Shown piece after piece: positions 1 through 16,739 of a stretch of DNA of 61,101 bases. The first letter of the stretch is position 1. Every line of letters begins with the position of its first letter. The stretch comes from Beroe ovata. Taxonomy: Eukaryota > Ctenophora > Nuda > Beroida > Beroidae. Location of the stretch: positions 63,651 through 124,751 of the forward strand of contig CAMPET010000222.1 in assembly GCA_946803715.1 (NCBI GenBank). The letters run 5' to 3'. A model generated the notes under the pieces. That model did no database searches. It was not told the DNA's origin and worked only from the letters and a program-made list of their open reading frames with translations. The position numbers were made by a program, and so were the translations under genes.

Positions 1-20
1 GTGTGTGTGTGTGTGTGACT
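1..20. repeat. (GT)n microsatellite at window edge
   Basis: The window opens with a pure GT run, and it ends with another one at 61082-61101. Similar dinucleotide runs border gaps elsewhere in the window. Confidence 0.8.
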
Positions 21-339
21 GTGTGTGGATGGGTGGGTGGGAGCATTTAGTCCAGTGCCGATGTTCATTACCAAATGAAACTGTCCCTTTGTCCCTTGCA
101 GCCCATTAAATTCGAATAACTAATTATATTTCCCCCTGGTTAATGAGAATGATTGTTACTGGACAATGGGCTTCGTGTACTTTCTCAATTGATAAAAACA
201 CTTGAAAATACTGTTCGTTAATACATCGGATGCAAAATTCTGATATCAAATGAGGTTGCAAGCCTCAATTCATGTGTGAGGGGCATTTTCTGACTTCTTT
301 CTTAGGTATTTGTTTCCGTGTTTTTCTTATCAATTTGAA

Positions 340-1898
340 ATGTGGGATTGTCAGACGCTCCTTATTGTGATTTTTGCTTTCCTGGGCAACACTGCAGTCC
401 TTATCGCATACAGTTACCCAGCGGGTTTTATCCTCGATTACTTAGAGGGGAGGGGCGCCCATATGATGCTTGGTTAGTCATCTGTATCAGTGCACAACTA
501 CATCATTTACACGCGTTGTACCATCATGTTACTGTCAGTTGTACCGTGTCAGTATATTCAGGCAATCCCATGACATGTGGTAATGTAGTAATGGTACATG
601 TGGTTCAATGGTAACAGCTCCCCCGTTTCAGGGACGTTGTCCATCTCCCTCTGTCAGATCACGACTGTTATCAGCCCTTTTGTTGTGAGGCGTTTCCCCC
701 GCTTCATGGCAATAGACATCAAGTGGCGGAGTTTTATCATGTCGACAGTGGGGTTCCTGTGCTCTGCCGCCATGGCCGGCATCGACTTCCTTCCCAACAC
801 TTCCGCCCTAATTCTCATGGCGGTCAGCAGATCGCTCCTCGGGGCTGTCCTGGGGGTGTTCTTCGTCATTGTACAGGTTTGTCACTGTTGAGTCTCAGCT
901 ACTGATCGTGTGTTCTGTCTACAGTGAATAGTGGTCTGGGTTTGTTTCCCTCATACACTGTGCAAAACTGCAACTATTCCATACAGGGAGAGATTGTGGA
1001 CAGGTATCTTGCTGACAATAACGGTGCTCTGGTTTGCATATCAAGTGGGGTGTACGTGGGAAACACACTAGGTGGTATAATGGGCACGTGGCTCATGGCC
1101 CATGGGGGCTGGAGAGTGGCTGGTCCTGTTGTAGGAGCTTTCAGCATCCTCCCTGTCCTCTTCCTACCCTTTATCAAGACCACTGATCCCTCTGCAGAGT
1201 ATATCGATCTGTCAGAGGAGGACGACTTGCCCAATCCCACGGATAATCTTACCCTTCTCCAGCACTTCAGTTACTACATGCCCGATCACCTCTTCTTCAT
1301 GAACAATGTGACTTTCTCCATCCTCACATTTGTCGTTCCCTTCCGTATGGAGAGATACATGGGCAAGAGCCTCGAGGAAACGGTGTACGAGCTGAACATC
1401 ATCTGCACGATTGTAATTTTGCCGGGGGTGGCCATTGCATACTTGGTCAGCAAGAGGTTGGACGTGATCTTAAGCACTATCTTCTGGAACATCGTGTTTT
1501 ACTCCGGCGCTATCCTCATGTACACCTCTTCCTCGGACTCTTTTGCATTCGGCTACGAATTCATTGTTAGTGCCCTCTTCGTTGGACTCTCGGACGTCAT
1601 TGTAACAAACATGATTGTCTTGAGCAAGTTTGTCTTGTTCGAGAAATGGAAAAAGGATATCACCGGTTTGGATCTCGGGCAGCATGCATCTAGAGTGTTC
1701 AACATCAGTGATTCCCTTGGTCACATAGCCGGGGCTGTCCTTTCCACCTTCAGCTCTTATAAGGGAGCAGAGACTTACACTATAACCGTCTTCTGCGTTC
1801 TCATGGCCACAACAACACTAGGAGCAGTTATGTCCAAGATTTCGGAGAAGGACAGTAACATAAATTGTTGCAGAATTAGAAACAACTCACCAACTTAG
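340..1898 (+). CDS. Major facilitator superfamily (MFS) transporter, three exons
   Basis: The model joins exons 340-472, 632-876 and 987-1898, giving 429 residues. Both introns are GT-AG and the phases agree. The protein is dominated by hydrophobic helices, consistent with about 12 membrane segments. The first exon encodes the first helix and ends LDYLEGRGAHMMLG. Exon 2 carries MAVSRSLLGAVLGVFFVIVQ and exon 3 continues GEIVDRY, which resembles MFS helix 4 followed by the loop acidic/arginine pair. A GGW-R motif (AHGGWR) follows helix 5, as in many MFS proteins. A polar acidic loop (SEEDDLPNPTDN, about residue 195) separates the two six-helix halves. The substrate cannot be told. The start was chosen because this ATG is the first in frame after a pyrimidine-rich AG at 304-305. 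It is not closely similar to the second MFS gene at 32.9 kb. Confidence 0.8.
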
Positions 1899-2050
1899 CA
1901 TCAATTGTGCTCCCAAGGAACGAGGCCATGTCGGTGTACGTTCTAAGCTGCTTTTTGTTTAACTTTAACTTTAAGTATGAAGTAGGTATCAGACTATCAG
2001 AGGTATGTAAATCTTGATCTTGCAGATCTAACTATCATCTTTGTCTCTTT

Positions 2051-2530
2051 TTCGGTAAAACAGACATAAATCGACGTATTTATAATTTTACTTTTTAGGC
2101 GCTGAATGAAGATTCCGAATCACACCTTTGAGGTTGCCGAGTCACCTTTGCCAAGGTCCCGTCCGGCGAGTGTCAGCGTGGTTTGTAGGATTTTACCCTT
2201 ATACCCTTGCTGGTGAGATTTTATCCTGTTCCCGCGCTGCGTGACCCAAATACTCCGCGCGCGCTGCGCGTCTCCGTGGTTTCTACGACTTTTCAGTTCA
2301 CTGAGTAGAATAGGGGCGCGCAACGTGTGCACATTTTATCCCTGGCATAAGGGGCGGATTGAAAATCGCGCGCACCGACGGTAGGGTAAAATCCTACAAC
2401 AGCGTGGTTGAACGAAGAAGCGATAGCGGCCGCGGCGCGCGCAAAACCCGGAGCTAACTGATGTGCACACGTTGCGCGCCCCAGCTGTTCTACTCAGTGA
2501 ACTGAAAAGTCGAAGAAAGGACGCGCGCAG
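2051..2530. repeat. Foldback/inverted repeat element, family A
   Basis: Two complementary arms of about 55 bp, 2283-2336 and 2459-2518, contain CAGTTCACTGAGTAGAA and its reverse complement and share GCGCGCAACGTGTGCACA, with small indels. Outside them TAGGATTTTACCC (near 2187) is mirrored by GGGTAAAATCCTA (near 2384). The left edge (TTTTTCGGTAAAA...TTAGGCGCTGA) recurs near 39690-39735, and the TAGGATTTTACCC block recurs near 38745. This is therefore a dispersed family. No coding capacity is seen. Confidence 0.7.
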
Positions 2531-2639
2531 TTGGTGCAATAGGTTCATATCCCGTTAAAATGAAACAACTACATCCCTTAGTTTTCGAGATATTATAGTC
2601 GATGATTAACTAATTAGGGGATTGATAGAAAAAAAATCA

Positions 2640-3213
2640 TATATCTTAGTGCACACTCCTTGTCCCAATTTTTTATATGCCGTTTTGATCATGTCTCTTT
2701 TATGGTTCTCCAGTTTACTCAATTACCATTTTGGTCGTCATCTTTGCTGTTGTCGTTGTTGGGTACGGTCCGTACCCCTAATTTTTGGCGTTTTCATTAT
2801 TTCTAGCTATTTTATTCTGGAAAAACGGCTGGACCGATTTGCATGAAATTTTCAGTGTTCGTTCATATGGACATAAAAACGAGTTTTGTGATGAAATTTG
2901 CAGTGTCAATTATAGGCATTGCTAACATCTATTTGTTCGAGAAATTTCAAGTTTATACCTCAAAAATTGGAGAGGAATTGGCAAAAACGAGAGAACTGCT
3001 TTTGTTAACTTCATTCATGGTCATCACACAATCTGGGCTCCAAAATGAATGAAGACGTCAACAAAACAATCCTCAACTATTCAAGAACAAATCCTGAAAA
3101 TTTCAATTAGCTATCACAAAAATGAAGAAGAAATGCAAGCTCCAAACAGAATGAGAGATATGGAGTATGGGCGTTTACTTTCTTCCACCTATTTTTGACA
3201 CGCTCCGTATTTT
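2640..3213. mobile_element. Degenerate copy of the Tc1/mariner-type MITE (family B)
   Basis: The segment from about 2815 to 3213 aligns by eye with the intact element at 21254-21787. Shared blocks include ATGAAATTTGCAG, GAGGAATTGGCAAAAAC and GCTTTTGTTAACTTCA. The right end (TTTTTGACACGCTCCG followed by TA) is a mutated version of the intact right terminus. The left end is not recognisable, so the start coordinate is approximate. Confidence 0.65.
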
Positions 3214-3842
3214 ATTTTGTGTACACTGTACATCTATAGCCCTGGGTAGTATCATTTCACTATCATTGCCTGTGTCATGAGGCCACCAACTAATGTGAAG
3301 AAGATTGCATCATTGCATGCTGTGAAATTCTTGACATGGTGTTTAATTCAAATCCTTAGATATACTCTACCAGGTTCTATCTGAGTGGTTGATGACTTAG
3401 GTAGTTGGTCGAATCCCATCATTGATGTGAAAATAGGTTACCTATCTTCCATAACTGTGAGCCCTCCCAGCCCTCTTCTGTGTTTTTTGCCTCCAAGCAT
3501 CAAATTTCTGCCCTTATCGGCAAGAGTTAATTATAAAAACAGAGCAGAAAATGGACTCTTTGCTAGACAATATTGTGCAATATTGTGTCACTGGACCCAT
3601 ACAATGACCATGCTATGTCTGCATGCTTGTATAGTTATCCCAGTTATATTTTTACTGAAATAGAGGATAAAATTATTGAGAATAGAATTATTTGGTTCTT
3701 GATTGGGACTCTCCTAAATACAACTTGACTGAATGGTTGACTATAAATTAGTAAATGATAGTGTGACCCCCCAGTAATACTGTTTGCTACTCGTGAAAAT
3801 AACTGCCTGATAAGTTTCATTTCAGGTACCTATATTTCAATA
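3214..3842. other. Intergenic, no gene recognised
   Basis: AT-rich spacer before DDX54. No open frame looks coding. A splice-acceptor-like TTTCATTTCAG ends at 3825, 17 bases before the DDX54 ATG. Confidence 0.6.
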
Positions 3843-6092
3843 ATGACAGATGAAAGTGATAGTAGTGATACTGAAACCCAAAAGCTTGTTCAAGAACAAA
3901 ACAAGAAATCCAAAAATGGTGGGTTCAATTTACTTGGACTCTCCTTCAAAACTGTAAAAGCTGTTACAAAGAAAGGCTATAAGCTACCCACCCCTATCCA
4001 GAGGAAGGCTATACCACTGATTCTGGACAAAAGAGATGTTGTTGCCATGGCTAGAACTGGTTCGGGGAAAACAGCTGCATTTCTGCTCCCCACAATTGAT
4101 CTACTGAAAGAGCATAAGTTAATTGTTGGAGTCAGATGTCTCATTCTTTCACCAACAAGAGAACTTGCTATTCAGACTATGAAGTTTGCCAAAGATTTCA
4201 CGAAAGGCCGTGATTTGAGAATTTCATTGATTCTCGGTGGTGATAGTTTGTCTGAGCAATTCCAGTCTCTTCATGATAATCCTGACATTGTGATTGCCAC
4301 TCCTGGTAGATTTGTTCATCTTGTGCATGAAATGAGTCTCAAACTTTCCTCTGTGGAAGTTTTGATCTGTGATGAAGCTGATAGACTTTTTGAAATGGGA
4401 TTTGCAGAGCAACTTAATGACATTTGTAAGAGATTGCCAAAAGAAAGGCAAACAGTTTTATTCAGTGCAACTCTCCCTAGTAGTTTGGTTGAGTTTGCTA
4501 GAGCTGGTCTTAAAGAGCCTATTTTGGTAAGGTTAGATCTTGATTGTAAACTAAATGAAGGTTTGAAGACAGTCCATATCCGGTCTTCAGAAGACAATAA
4601 ATGGGCAGTTTTACTTCATTTGCTGCAATTTGTTGTTAACATTATCAATGAACAGACTGTGATATTTTTCCCAACTAAACATCATATTGAATATTGCATT
4701 GAGCTTTTAAACAGTATAGACATACCATGTGCCCATATTTTCAGTTCACTGGACCAGACAGCTCGTAAAATCAATGCTGCCAAGTTCTATACAAAGAAAG
4801 TCAATGTTTTGCTTGTGACAGATATTGCTGCAAGAGGAATTGATGTACCATTACTTGATAATGTTATCAATTTCAATTTTCCAGCTAAACCAAAGCTTTT
4901 TGTTCATAGAGTTGGGCGAGTAGCAAGAGCTGGAAAAACTGGTACTGCTTATTCGCTAGTAGCTGGTGATGAGGTTGGATTTTTGTATGACCTTTATTTG
5001 TATTTGGGAAAAGACCTTCATCTGGCTCAAATTGATTCCATAAAACATGATAGTGACTGTCTCGGAATTCTCCCACAAATATTTCTCGATGCACAAAACG
5101 AAAGAATTGGTGGTCTCCACAAATCTAACTGCTTACTTCCTACTTCTTTAAAGACGTGCCAAAATGGGCTGAAGCACTACATACGATCAAGGGGCCATCC
5201 TGCTGCTGAATCTGTTGTCCGAGCAAAAGAACTCAAAAACCTCACATGCCATCCTGTTTTTCCATGTGATAACAGTATCCTGGAGCAAGAGTCATGGTTG
5301 CAACAACTTCATGCATATAGGGGAAAATCAACCATTTTTGAAGTAAATAAAAGTGATAAGAGCGAGTGCCAAGAAATAATGAAACGGAAGCGCCAAATCC
5401 ATGACAAATTCAAAAGAGCACCAGATATATCTGTGCAGTCTACAAAGAAGATGAAGATCGATACTGCTGATGAACTAGTTGAGGGTGATATTGAATCGTC
5501 TTTTGTGCAGATTATCAAACCATCTATAAAAGATGATGCATATATTCCATATGAACGTCCTGGAAATCAAGATGTTGAGGATAAAGCATTGAGTATCGGT
5601 TTTGATAAAGAATCAGCTAGTGCATCATTCAATCTGACTGGTGACGATGCTGATATGATCAAGAAGCAGAAATCGCAGCTGAAGTGGGACCAAAAGAAGA
5701 AAAAATATGCTAGAAACAATCCACAGGATAAGTCTGATGAAAAATTAATAAGAGCTGAAGATGGTAGCAGGGTAAAGGCATCTTATAAAACAGGTAGATA
5801 CAAAGACTGGGTTAGTAAAGCTAAGAAAACAAGTCTCGAGATTGGGGAAAAAGAAGACTCCAATACTAAAAGATCAAACATTGCGCATAAGAGGGGTTGG
5901 CACTATTCTAAGTCCAAGGCTCAGACGACCGATATCAAATCTGTGGATAAAATCATCAAAAATCGTAAACAGGCTGCGAAAAACAAGTTTCAAAATATGA
6001 ACAAATCGACTAGAATAAACGGGAAGAACAAGAGCTTCGGAGGGGGAAAGTCTCAGAAGAAAAGTTTCTTCAGTAAGGGGAAGAAGAAATGA
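3843..6092 (+). CDS. DDX54: DEAD-box RNA helicase DDX54/Dbp10, intronless
   Basis: A 749-residue ATP-dependent RNA helicase, expected in the nucleolus, where Dbp10/DDX54 acts in 60S ribosomal subunit assembly. The Q-motif region is KKGYKLPTPIQRKAIPLIL. Motif I is ARTGSGKT, Ia PTRELA, Ib TPGR, II DEAD (DEADRLFEMGF), III SAT, V TDIAARGIDVP and VI HRVGRVARAGKTG; RVARAG instead of RTGRAG in motif VI is typical of the Dbp10 branch. The C-terminal third is lysine-rich and holds the DBP10CT-like region (GSRVKASYKTGRYKDWVSKA near residue 640) and a basic tail ending KKSFFSKGKKK. Length is somewhat below the human protein. The whole gene is one exon. A TTTCAG lies 17 bases upstream of the ATG, suggesting a spliced 5' end. 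LSM10 follows 279 bases downstream on the same strand. Confidence 0.93.
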   Translation: MTDESDSSDTETQKLVQEQNKKSKNGGFNLLGLSFKTVKAVTKKGYKLPTPIQRKAIPLILDKRDVVAMARTGSGKTAAFLLPTIDLLKEHKLIVGVRCLILSPTRELAIQTMKFAKDFTKGRDLRISLILGGDSLSEQFQSLHDNPDIVIATPGRFVHLVHEMSLKLSSVEVLICDEADRLFEMGFAEQLNDICKRLPKERQTVLFSATLPSSLVEFARAGLKEPILVRLDLDCKLNEGLKTVHIRSSEDNKWAVLLHLLQFVVNIINEQTVIFFPTKHHIEYCIELLNSIDIPCAHIFSSLDQTARKINAAKFYTKKVNVLLVTDIAARGIDVPLLDNVINFNFPAKPKLFVHRVGRVARAGKTGTAYSLVAGDEVGFLYDLYLYLGKDLHLAQIDSIKHDSDCLGILPQIFLDAQNERIGGLHKSNCLLPTSLKTCQNGLKHYIRSRGHPAAESVVRAKELKNLTCHPVFPCDNSILEQESWLQQLHAYRGKSTIFEVNKSDKSECQEIMKRKRQIHDKFKRAPDISVQSTKKMKIDTADELVEGDIESSFVQIIKPSIKDDAYIPYERPGNQDVEDKALSIGFDKESASASFNLTGDDADMIKKQKSQLKWDQKKKKYARNNPQDKSDEKLIRAEDGSRVKASYKTGRYKDWVSKAKKTSLEIGEKEDSNTKRSNIAHKRGWHYSKSKAQTTDIKSVDKIIKNRKQAAKNKFQNMNKSTRINGKNKSFGGGKSQKKSFFSKGKKK

Positions 6093-6371
6093 GTAGCTCT
6101 TAAACTTGGTGAACTTTAATTCATTTGCATTCTGATGCACCTATTTTTATGATGGAGATTTCCAGTACGTTGATTCTCAGATTTTATTTAGTTCATGGCG
6201 GTTTTTTCGTTGCAGAAACTATGTAACTATGTTAATTTGAATTTCCTCTCATCTATCTTAGGATAAATCATGATTTTACCACTAATATTAATCTCTTGAC
6301 AATCAATAGGTTCCGTAAATGATTCCTAGTTAAGTATCTGCAATGAAGAAGAATCAGTGAACTTATTTCAC

Positions 6372-6782
6372 ATGATGGAAAACTTCAGTCAAACGCTGTC
6401 AGGATGGGAACGAGCTTCATTTGAAAAGACATTATGCTGTTTGCTAAAAGAACTAGAGGGTACCCTTACAACGGTAGAGCTAAAGAGTGAAGTCCAGATT
6501 AAGGGAATGATAGACCATGTTGATGGCTTCATGAACATTTCTATGTCAGATGTGGTGTGTGATAGACCATATTCTCCTCAAGTTGAATTAACCAACATTA
6601 AGATTCAGGGAAATAAAATCAGATACGTACATATTCCTGATAAAGTAAACATTCAAAAAGCTATGAGCAATCAGCTAGATAAGAATAGACATGACAGTAA
6701 AAAGTATGGAACAAAAAGAAGAGAATCGTATATTGAAAGAAAACGAAAAGAACGTTCAAAAGTCACCAAGAAAGCTGCATGA
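6372..6782 (+). CDS. LSM10: U7 snRNP Sm-like protein LSm10
   Basis: A 136-residue Sm-fold protein, intronless. The Sm1 segment reads LEGTLTTVELKSEVQIKGMIDHVDGFMNISM in outline, with the G-x-I-D-x-V-D-x-F-M-N-I signature of LSm10. The Sm2 segment contains KIRYVHIPDKVNI, matching the RYVHIPD of known LSm10. In animals LSm10 replaces SmD1 in the U7 snRNP that processes replication-dependent histone pre-mRNA 3' ends. The tail is basic (KKYGTKRRESYIERKRKERSK), as in SmD1-like proteins. The first in-frame ATG is at 6372, followed directly by another. The frame is open upstream to 6357 but without an ATG. A five-codon upstream ORF (6343-6360) precedes it. The first AATAAA overlaps the stop codon. 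Confidence 0.9.
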   Translation: MMENFSQTLSGWERASFEKTLCCLLKELEGTLTTVELKSEVQIKGMIDHVDGFMNISMSDVVCDRPYSPQVELTNIKIQGNKIRYVHIPDKVNIQKAMSNQLDKNRHDSKKYGTKRRESYIERKRKERSKVTKKAA

Positions 6783-6810
6783 ATAAATCAATGAATGGAT
6801 TGAAAATAAA
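6782..6810 (+). terminator. LSM10 polyadenylation signals
   Basis: AATAAA at 6782-6787 begins with the last base of the LSM10 TGA stop. A second AATAAA lies at 6805-6810. Either would give an extremely short 3' UTR. Confidence 0.55.
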
Positions 6811-7224
6811 TTCAATTTAGTAAGGATGTTCATCTGAACTTTTAAACGATTAACCAAAGATTTTCGCGACTGGCTAGATTTGTGATCCAAATCTTGTTGT
6901 ATATTAACTTAACAAAGTGCAGCCATTATTTGATTACGGTAACTTGGTATGTTTGCCTATTCTGCTGTTTGAGATTTTCACTGAAACAGTAACTTATTTC
7001 TCCTTTCTCCAGCATCCTTCAGTTATTTGCCCGACTTTTCCAGGTTCTCTTTTACTTACTCTGTTTCAGCAAATGGCCAATTCAACCCTACATGACATGT
7101 AGCAACTGCTGACTGATTTGGTGTGATTCATACTCTGGTACAACTCTGTGTGGCAAATTATGATACATTAATTGTGATTGAAATTTGAGTGCAGATATGT
7201 CAGTCTGAAAAAAGATATCATAAT
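6783..7224. other. Spacer between LSM10 and RECQL4
   Basis: No coding frame is supported. A possible 3' splice site (GAGTGCAG, ending at 7194) sits 30 bases before the RECQL4 ATG. Confidence 0.5.
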
Positions 7225-14251
<7,027 letters not shown>

Positions 14252-14878
14252 ATCTTGATTTAGATTATTTTAATTTACTCCTTTTGAATAAATCAGTTTT
14301 TAGATGTTTTAACCATTATGCCATTTATAATCATTCATCATTTATATGATTTTTAATTTAATGAGTTACAGAATATGTAACCTCCCTTTAACTTATTCTT
14401 TGCTTAACTGATAATTTCCTAGCGTAGCATTCAATTTCAAGCTATAGACTTAAAGAGGTCCAAAGAATTTATTCCATTTGACATGACGACTTGGTTATAG
14501 GTTATTTGTCGTTTTTGAACGTGTCATTTCGCTATTGATTTATTTGTAATTTGAATTAGCGACTTCGTGGGTGGCTNTGTAATGCTGCTGCAACAGTCAT
14601 ATGTTCAGGAGCACTCTGGCACCTAGTTACACATTTTAGTTTTATACTTTTTTATTCTTTTTAAGATGAATTCAATGGTGGAAAATGGCAATTTCTTTTT
14701 CAATTCAGAGATGAAGTATTTTAACGTTTATCAGATTTTGAAGATTCGTGTAATTGGGTTTTCGGCTCTTGCCTTTCACATACTTCAATACAAAGTAACA
14801 TGATGCTATTGATGATTTCATGGAAACTTGCCCAAAAATCAGCATTTTAATCTCATTCTCTCAGTAGCTAGTTACACC
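14252..14878. other. Spacer between RECQL4 and RPS29, with a single-N join at 14577
   Basis: RECQL4 has AATAAA at 14287-14292. The rest is AT-rich with no gene seen. A pyrimidine-rich acceptor (ATTCTCTCAG, ending 14864) lies 14 bases before the RPS29 ATG. Confidence 0.55.
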
Positions 14879-15049
14879 ATGGGTCACGACAACGTGTGGT
14901 ACTCTCACCCCAGGAAATACGGGCCTGGCAGTAGGAAGTGCAGAGTCTGCTCAAACGGACATGGTCTCATCAGAAAATACAGCCTGGACATGTGTCGGCA
15001 GTGTTTCCAGCAGTATGCTACCAGCATCGGCTTCCAGAAACTCAGATAG
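14879..15049 (+). CDS. RPS29: Small ribosomal subunit protein uS14 (RPS29)
   Basis: A 56-residue protein, the family's usual length, in one coding exon. It starts [20 protein letters not shown] and carries the zinc-binding pairs CRVC and CRQC (CX2C...CX2C), with the conserved NGHGLIRKY between them. It is a component of the head of the cytosolic 40S subunit. The frame is open upstream to 14828, but the family start fixes the ATG at 14879. A clear 3' splice-site-like sequence 14 bases upstream suggests that the first base of the mature mRNA body lies there, either from a 5' UTR intron or a trans-spliced leader. Confidence 0.96.
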   Translation: MGHDNVWYSHPRKYGPGSRKCRVCSNGHGLIRKYSLDMCRQCFQQYATSIGFQKLR

Positions 15050-15329
15050 AGTCATGGTGAAGATGCCATCTTGATGCTCAGTTGATTTTGAAACTTTCTT
15101 CTTATATACTGGTTTTATTCTAAGACATTGAAATCATCATATTTGAATTCTGACATTTCTGGTGCACAATACACTTGCGTGGAAAAGGTGATATCATAAG
15201 GAATGCCATCAACGTGCACCATATTTCAGCTCATATTCCCGATCTGCAAGACTATACTGTTATCATTCAACCCAATGGTTACTAAATCCCATTCCTGATG
15301 GTGTTTACCCCCCTACTCCCCGTAGCCAC

Positions 15330-16177
15330 ATGTCACAGTGTTGTGGTAGAGTGGTCCGGGTCAGACTGTGGCTCAGTTACACCCTCTTCTCTGCCCTACT
15401 TCACTTCTCAGCAGCTGTGGTGTTCGGAGTTCGCCATCACCTTTATGCGGTGAGTAGCATGCCTCTCTCCTCCTGACACAGTGAAACAACTCTTCTACTG
15501 TGTCACAATCACCTGGTAAAGTTTGTCCACTGTTGTAAAATTTTGATCATATTCTATGACCCTCTTCCCTTCTCTACAGATTTCTCTGTGGGCGTGTATT
15601 GGCGGGTTGTATGCGGTGGCTGTATCCTCTCTCCACTGGGGTACTCTGGACCGCTCAGCCACCACACATCCCAGCCACATGGTGCTGCCTGCCCTCCTTC
15701 TTACCGCCACACTCGGTATGATCTTCTCCATGGGACTCTTCTTCTATGCCATTGCCAGAGCTGTAGCCGCTAACGAGAGTCGTAAGTTTGTGAGATTGTG
15801 ACAACCCGACTATTCTTGATCCGATTTGATACAAAGGCTCTGAGTTTGCTTTGTCATTGAAATCAAGTTCTATTTCCACAGCGTTCGACGTGACGTCACA
15901 CTACATCCTCGGAGTGTGGACATTCCTCTCGTTCAAGTGGTCGGTGTGCCTCTTCCACCAGACACGTCGCCATGGTACCGAGACGAGTTCCTCCCTCAGT
16001 GAGGATCAGGAGGAGGAGGACAGAGTGCCAATCCTCGCTGTGGTAGAGGAGGAGGAGGATGAGAGTCTTCTCGGGGATGAGGACGGAGAGGGGAGGAGTG
16101 AGTACGGAGAGGGGAGGAGTGAGGATCAGACGAGTGTTGATGTTCCAGAGACCGAGATATCTGAGGACCCTGCCTGA
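15330..16177 (+). CDS. Multi-pass membrane protein with acidic tail, unrecognised
   Basis: Exons 15330-15449, 15580-15781 and 15882-16177 join in phase to give 205 residues. I do not recognise the family. At least four hydrophobic segments are visible: LWLSYTLFSALLHFSAAVVF, ISLWACIGGLYAVAVSSL, MVLPALLLTATLGMIFSMGL running on into FFYAIARAVA, and YILGVWTFLSFKWSVCLF. No signal peptide is obvious. The last ~70 residues are a charged cytosolic-looking tail rich in Glu/Asp, with a GEGRSE-type repeat (DGEGRSEYGEGRSEDQ). It lies 280 bases after RPS29. A strong acceptor (CCCCCTACTCCCCGTAG) ends 4 bases before the ATG. Donor and acceptor sites are canonical (GTGAGT, GTAAGT), so the gene is probably real. 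Confidence 0.75.
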
Positions 16178-16739
16178 TGGAGTGATGGATTAAGATACCG
16201 GTAAGATGATTAGTTCATACATTATTTCATCTTTGGATCTAAAAGTAGTGATGTATGCGCGACAGAGAGATGAAGTGAGGAATGAGTTTTGTATTTTTTG
16301 CTATTGAAATATTGCCAGTAAAATTTTATCCTTTTCTTCGGTCGATTGAATACTTATGAATTCATGTAAGTAGTAAGTGGTTTTCAATCGAGTCAAGAAA
16401 AGAATGAAGTGTCGGTCGTCGACTCAAATCCAATTGGCCAAAATATCAGTATATTCAGTCGAAGTAACAGTTTGTAATGAAAATGAACAGACATTTTTTA
16501 ATTCAACCAATATGAATATTTAAGTTATCACATATTTCGCGCCCTATTATATTTGTTCAGTTGCATGTATATATGATGTACTTTTCTGTTTGCTTGCTAC
16601 CACATGAGCTTATTTGCGGCTTGAAAATATGAGTAATTTCGGATACTCGAATTAATTGTGAATTGATTAATTGACAATCGTCAAAATATTACTCACGACT
16701 ATATAATAACATTCCTTCCGTCCGAAACTACAGGATGAC
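16178..16739. other. Spacer between the membrane-protein gene and COQ6
   Basis: AT-rich with no gene seen. An acceptor-like CTACAG ends at 16733, six bases before the COQ6 ATG. Between them a minimal ORF, ATGACATGA, overlaps the COQ6 start. Confidence 0.5.

Noticed and set aside
3385-3450. Possible tRNA (GGTCGAATCCC resembling a T-loop)
   Set aside because: No matching A box, anticodon arm or acceptor stem could be paired around it.
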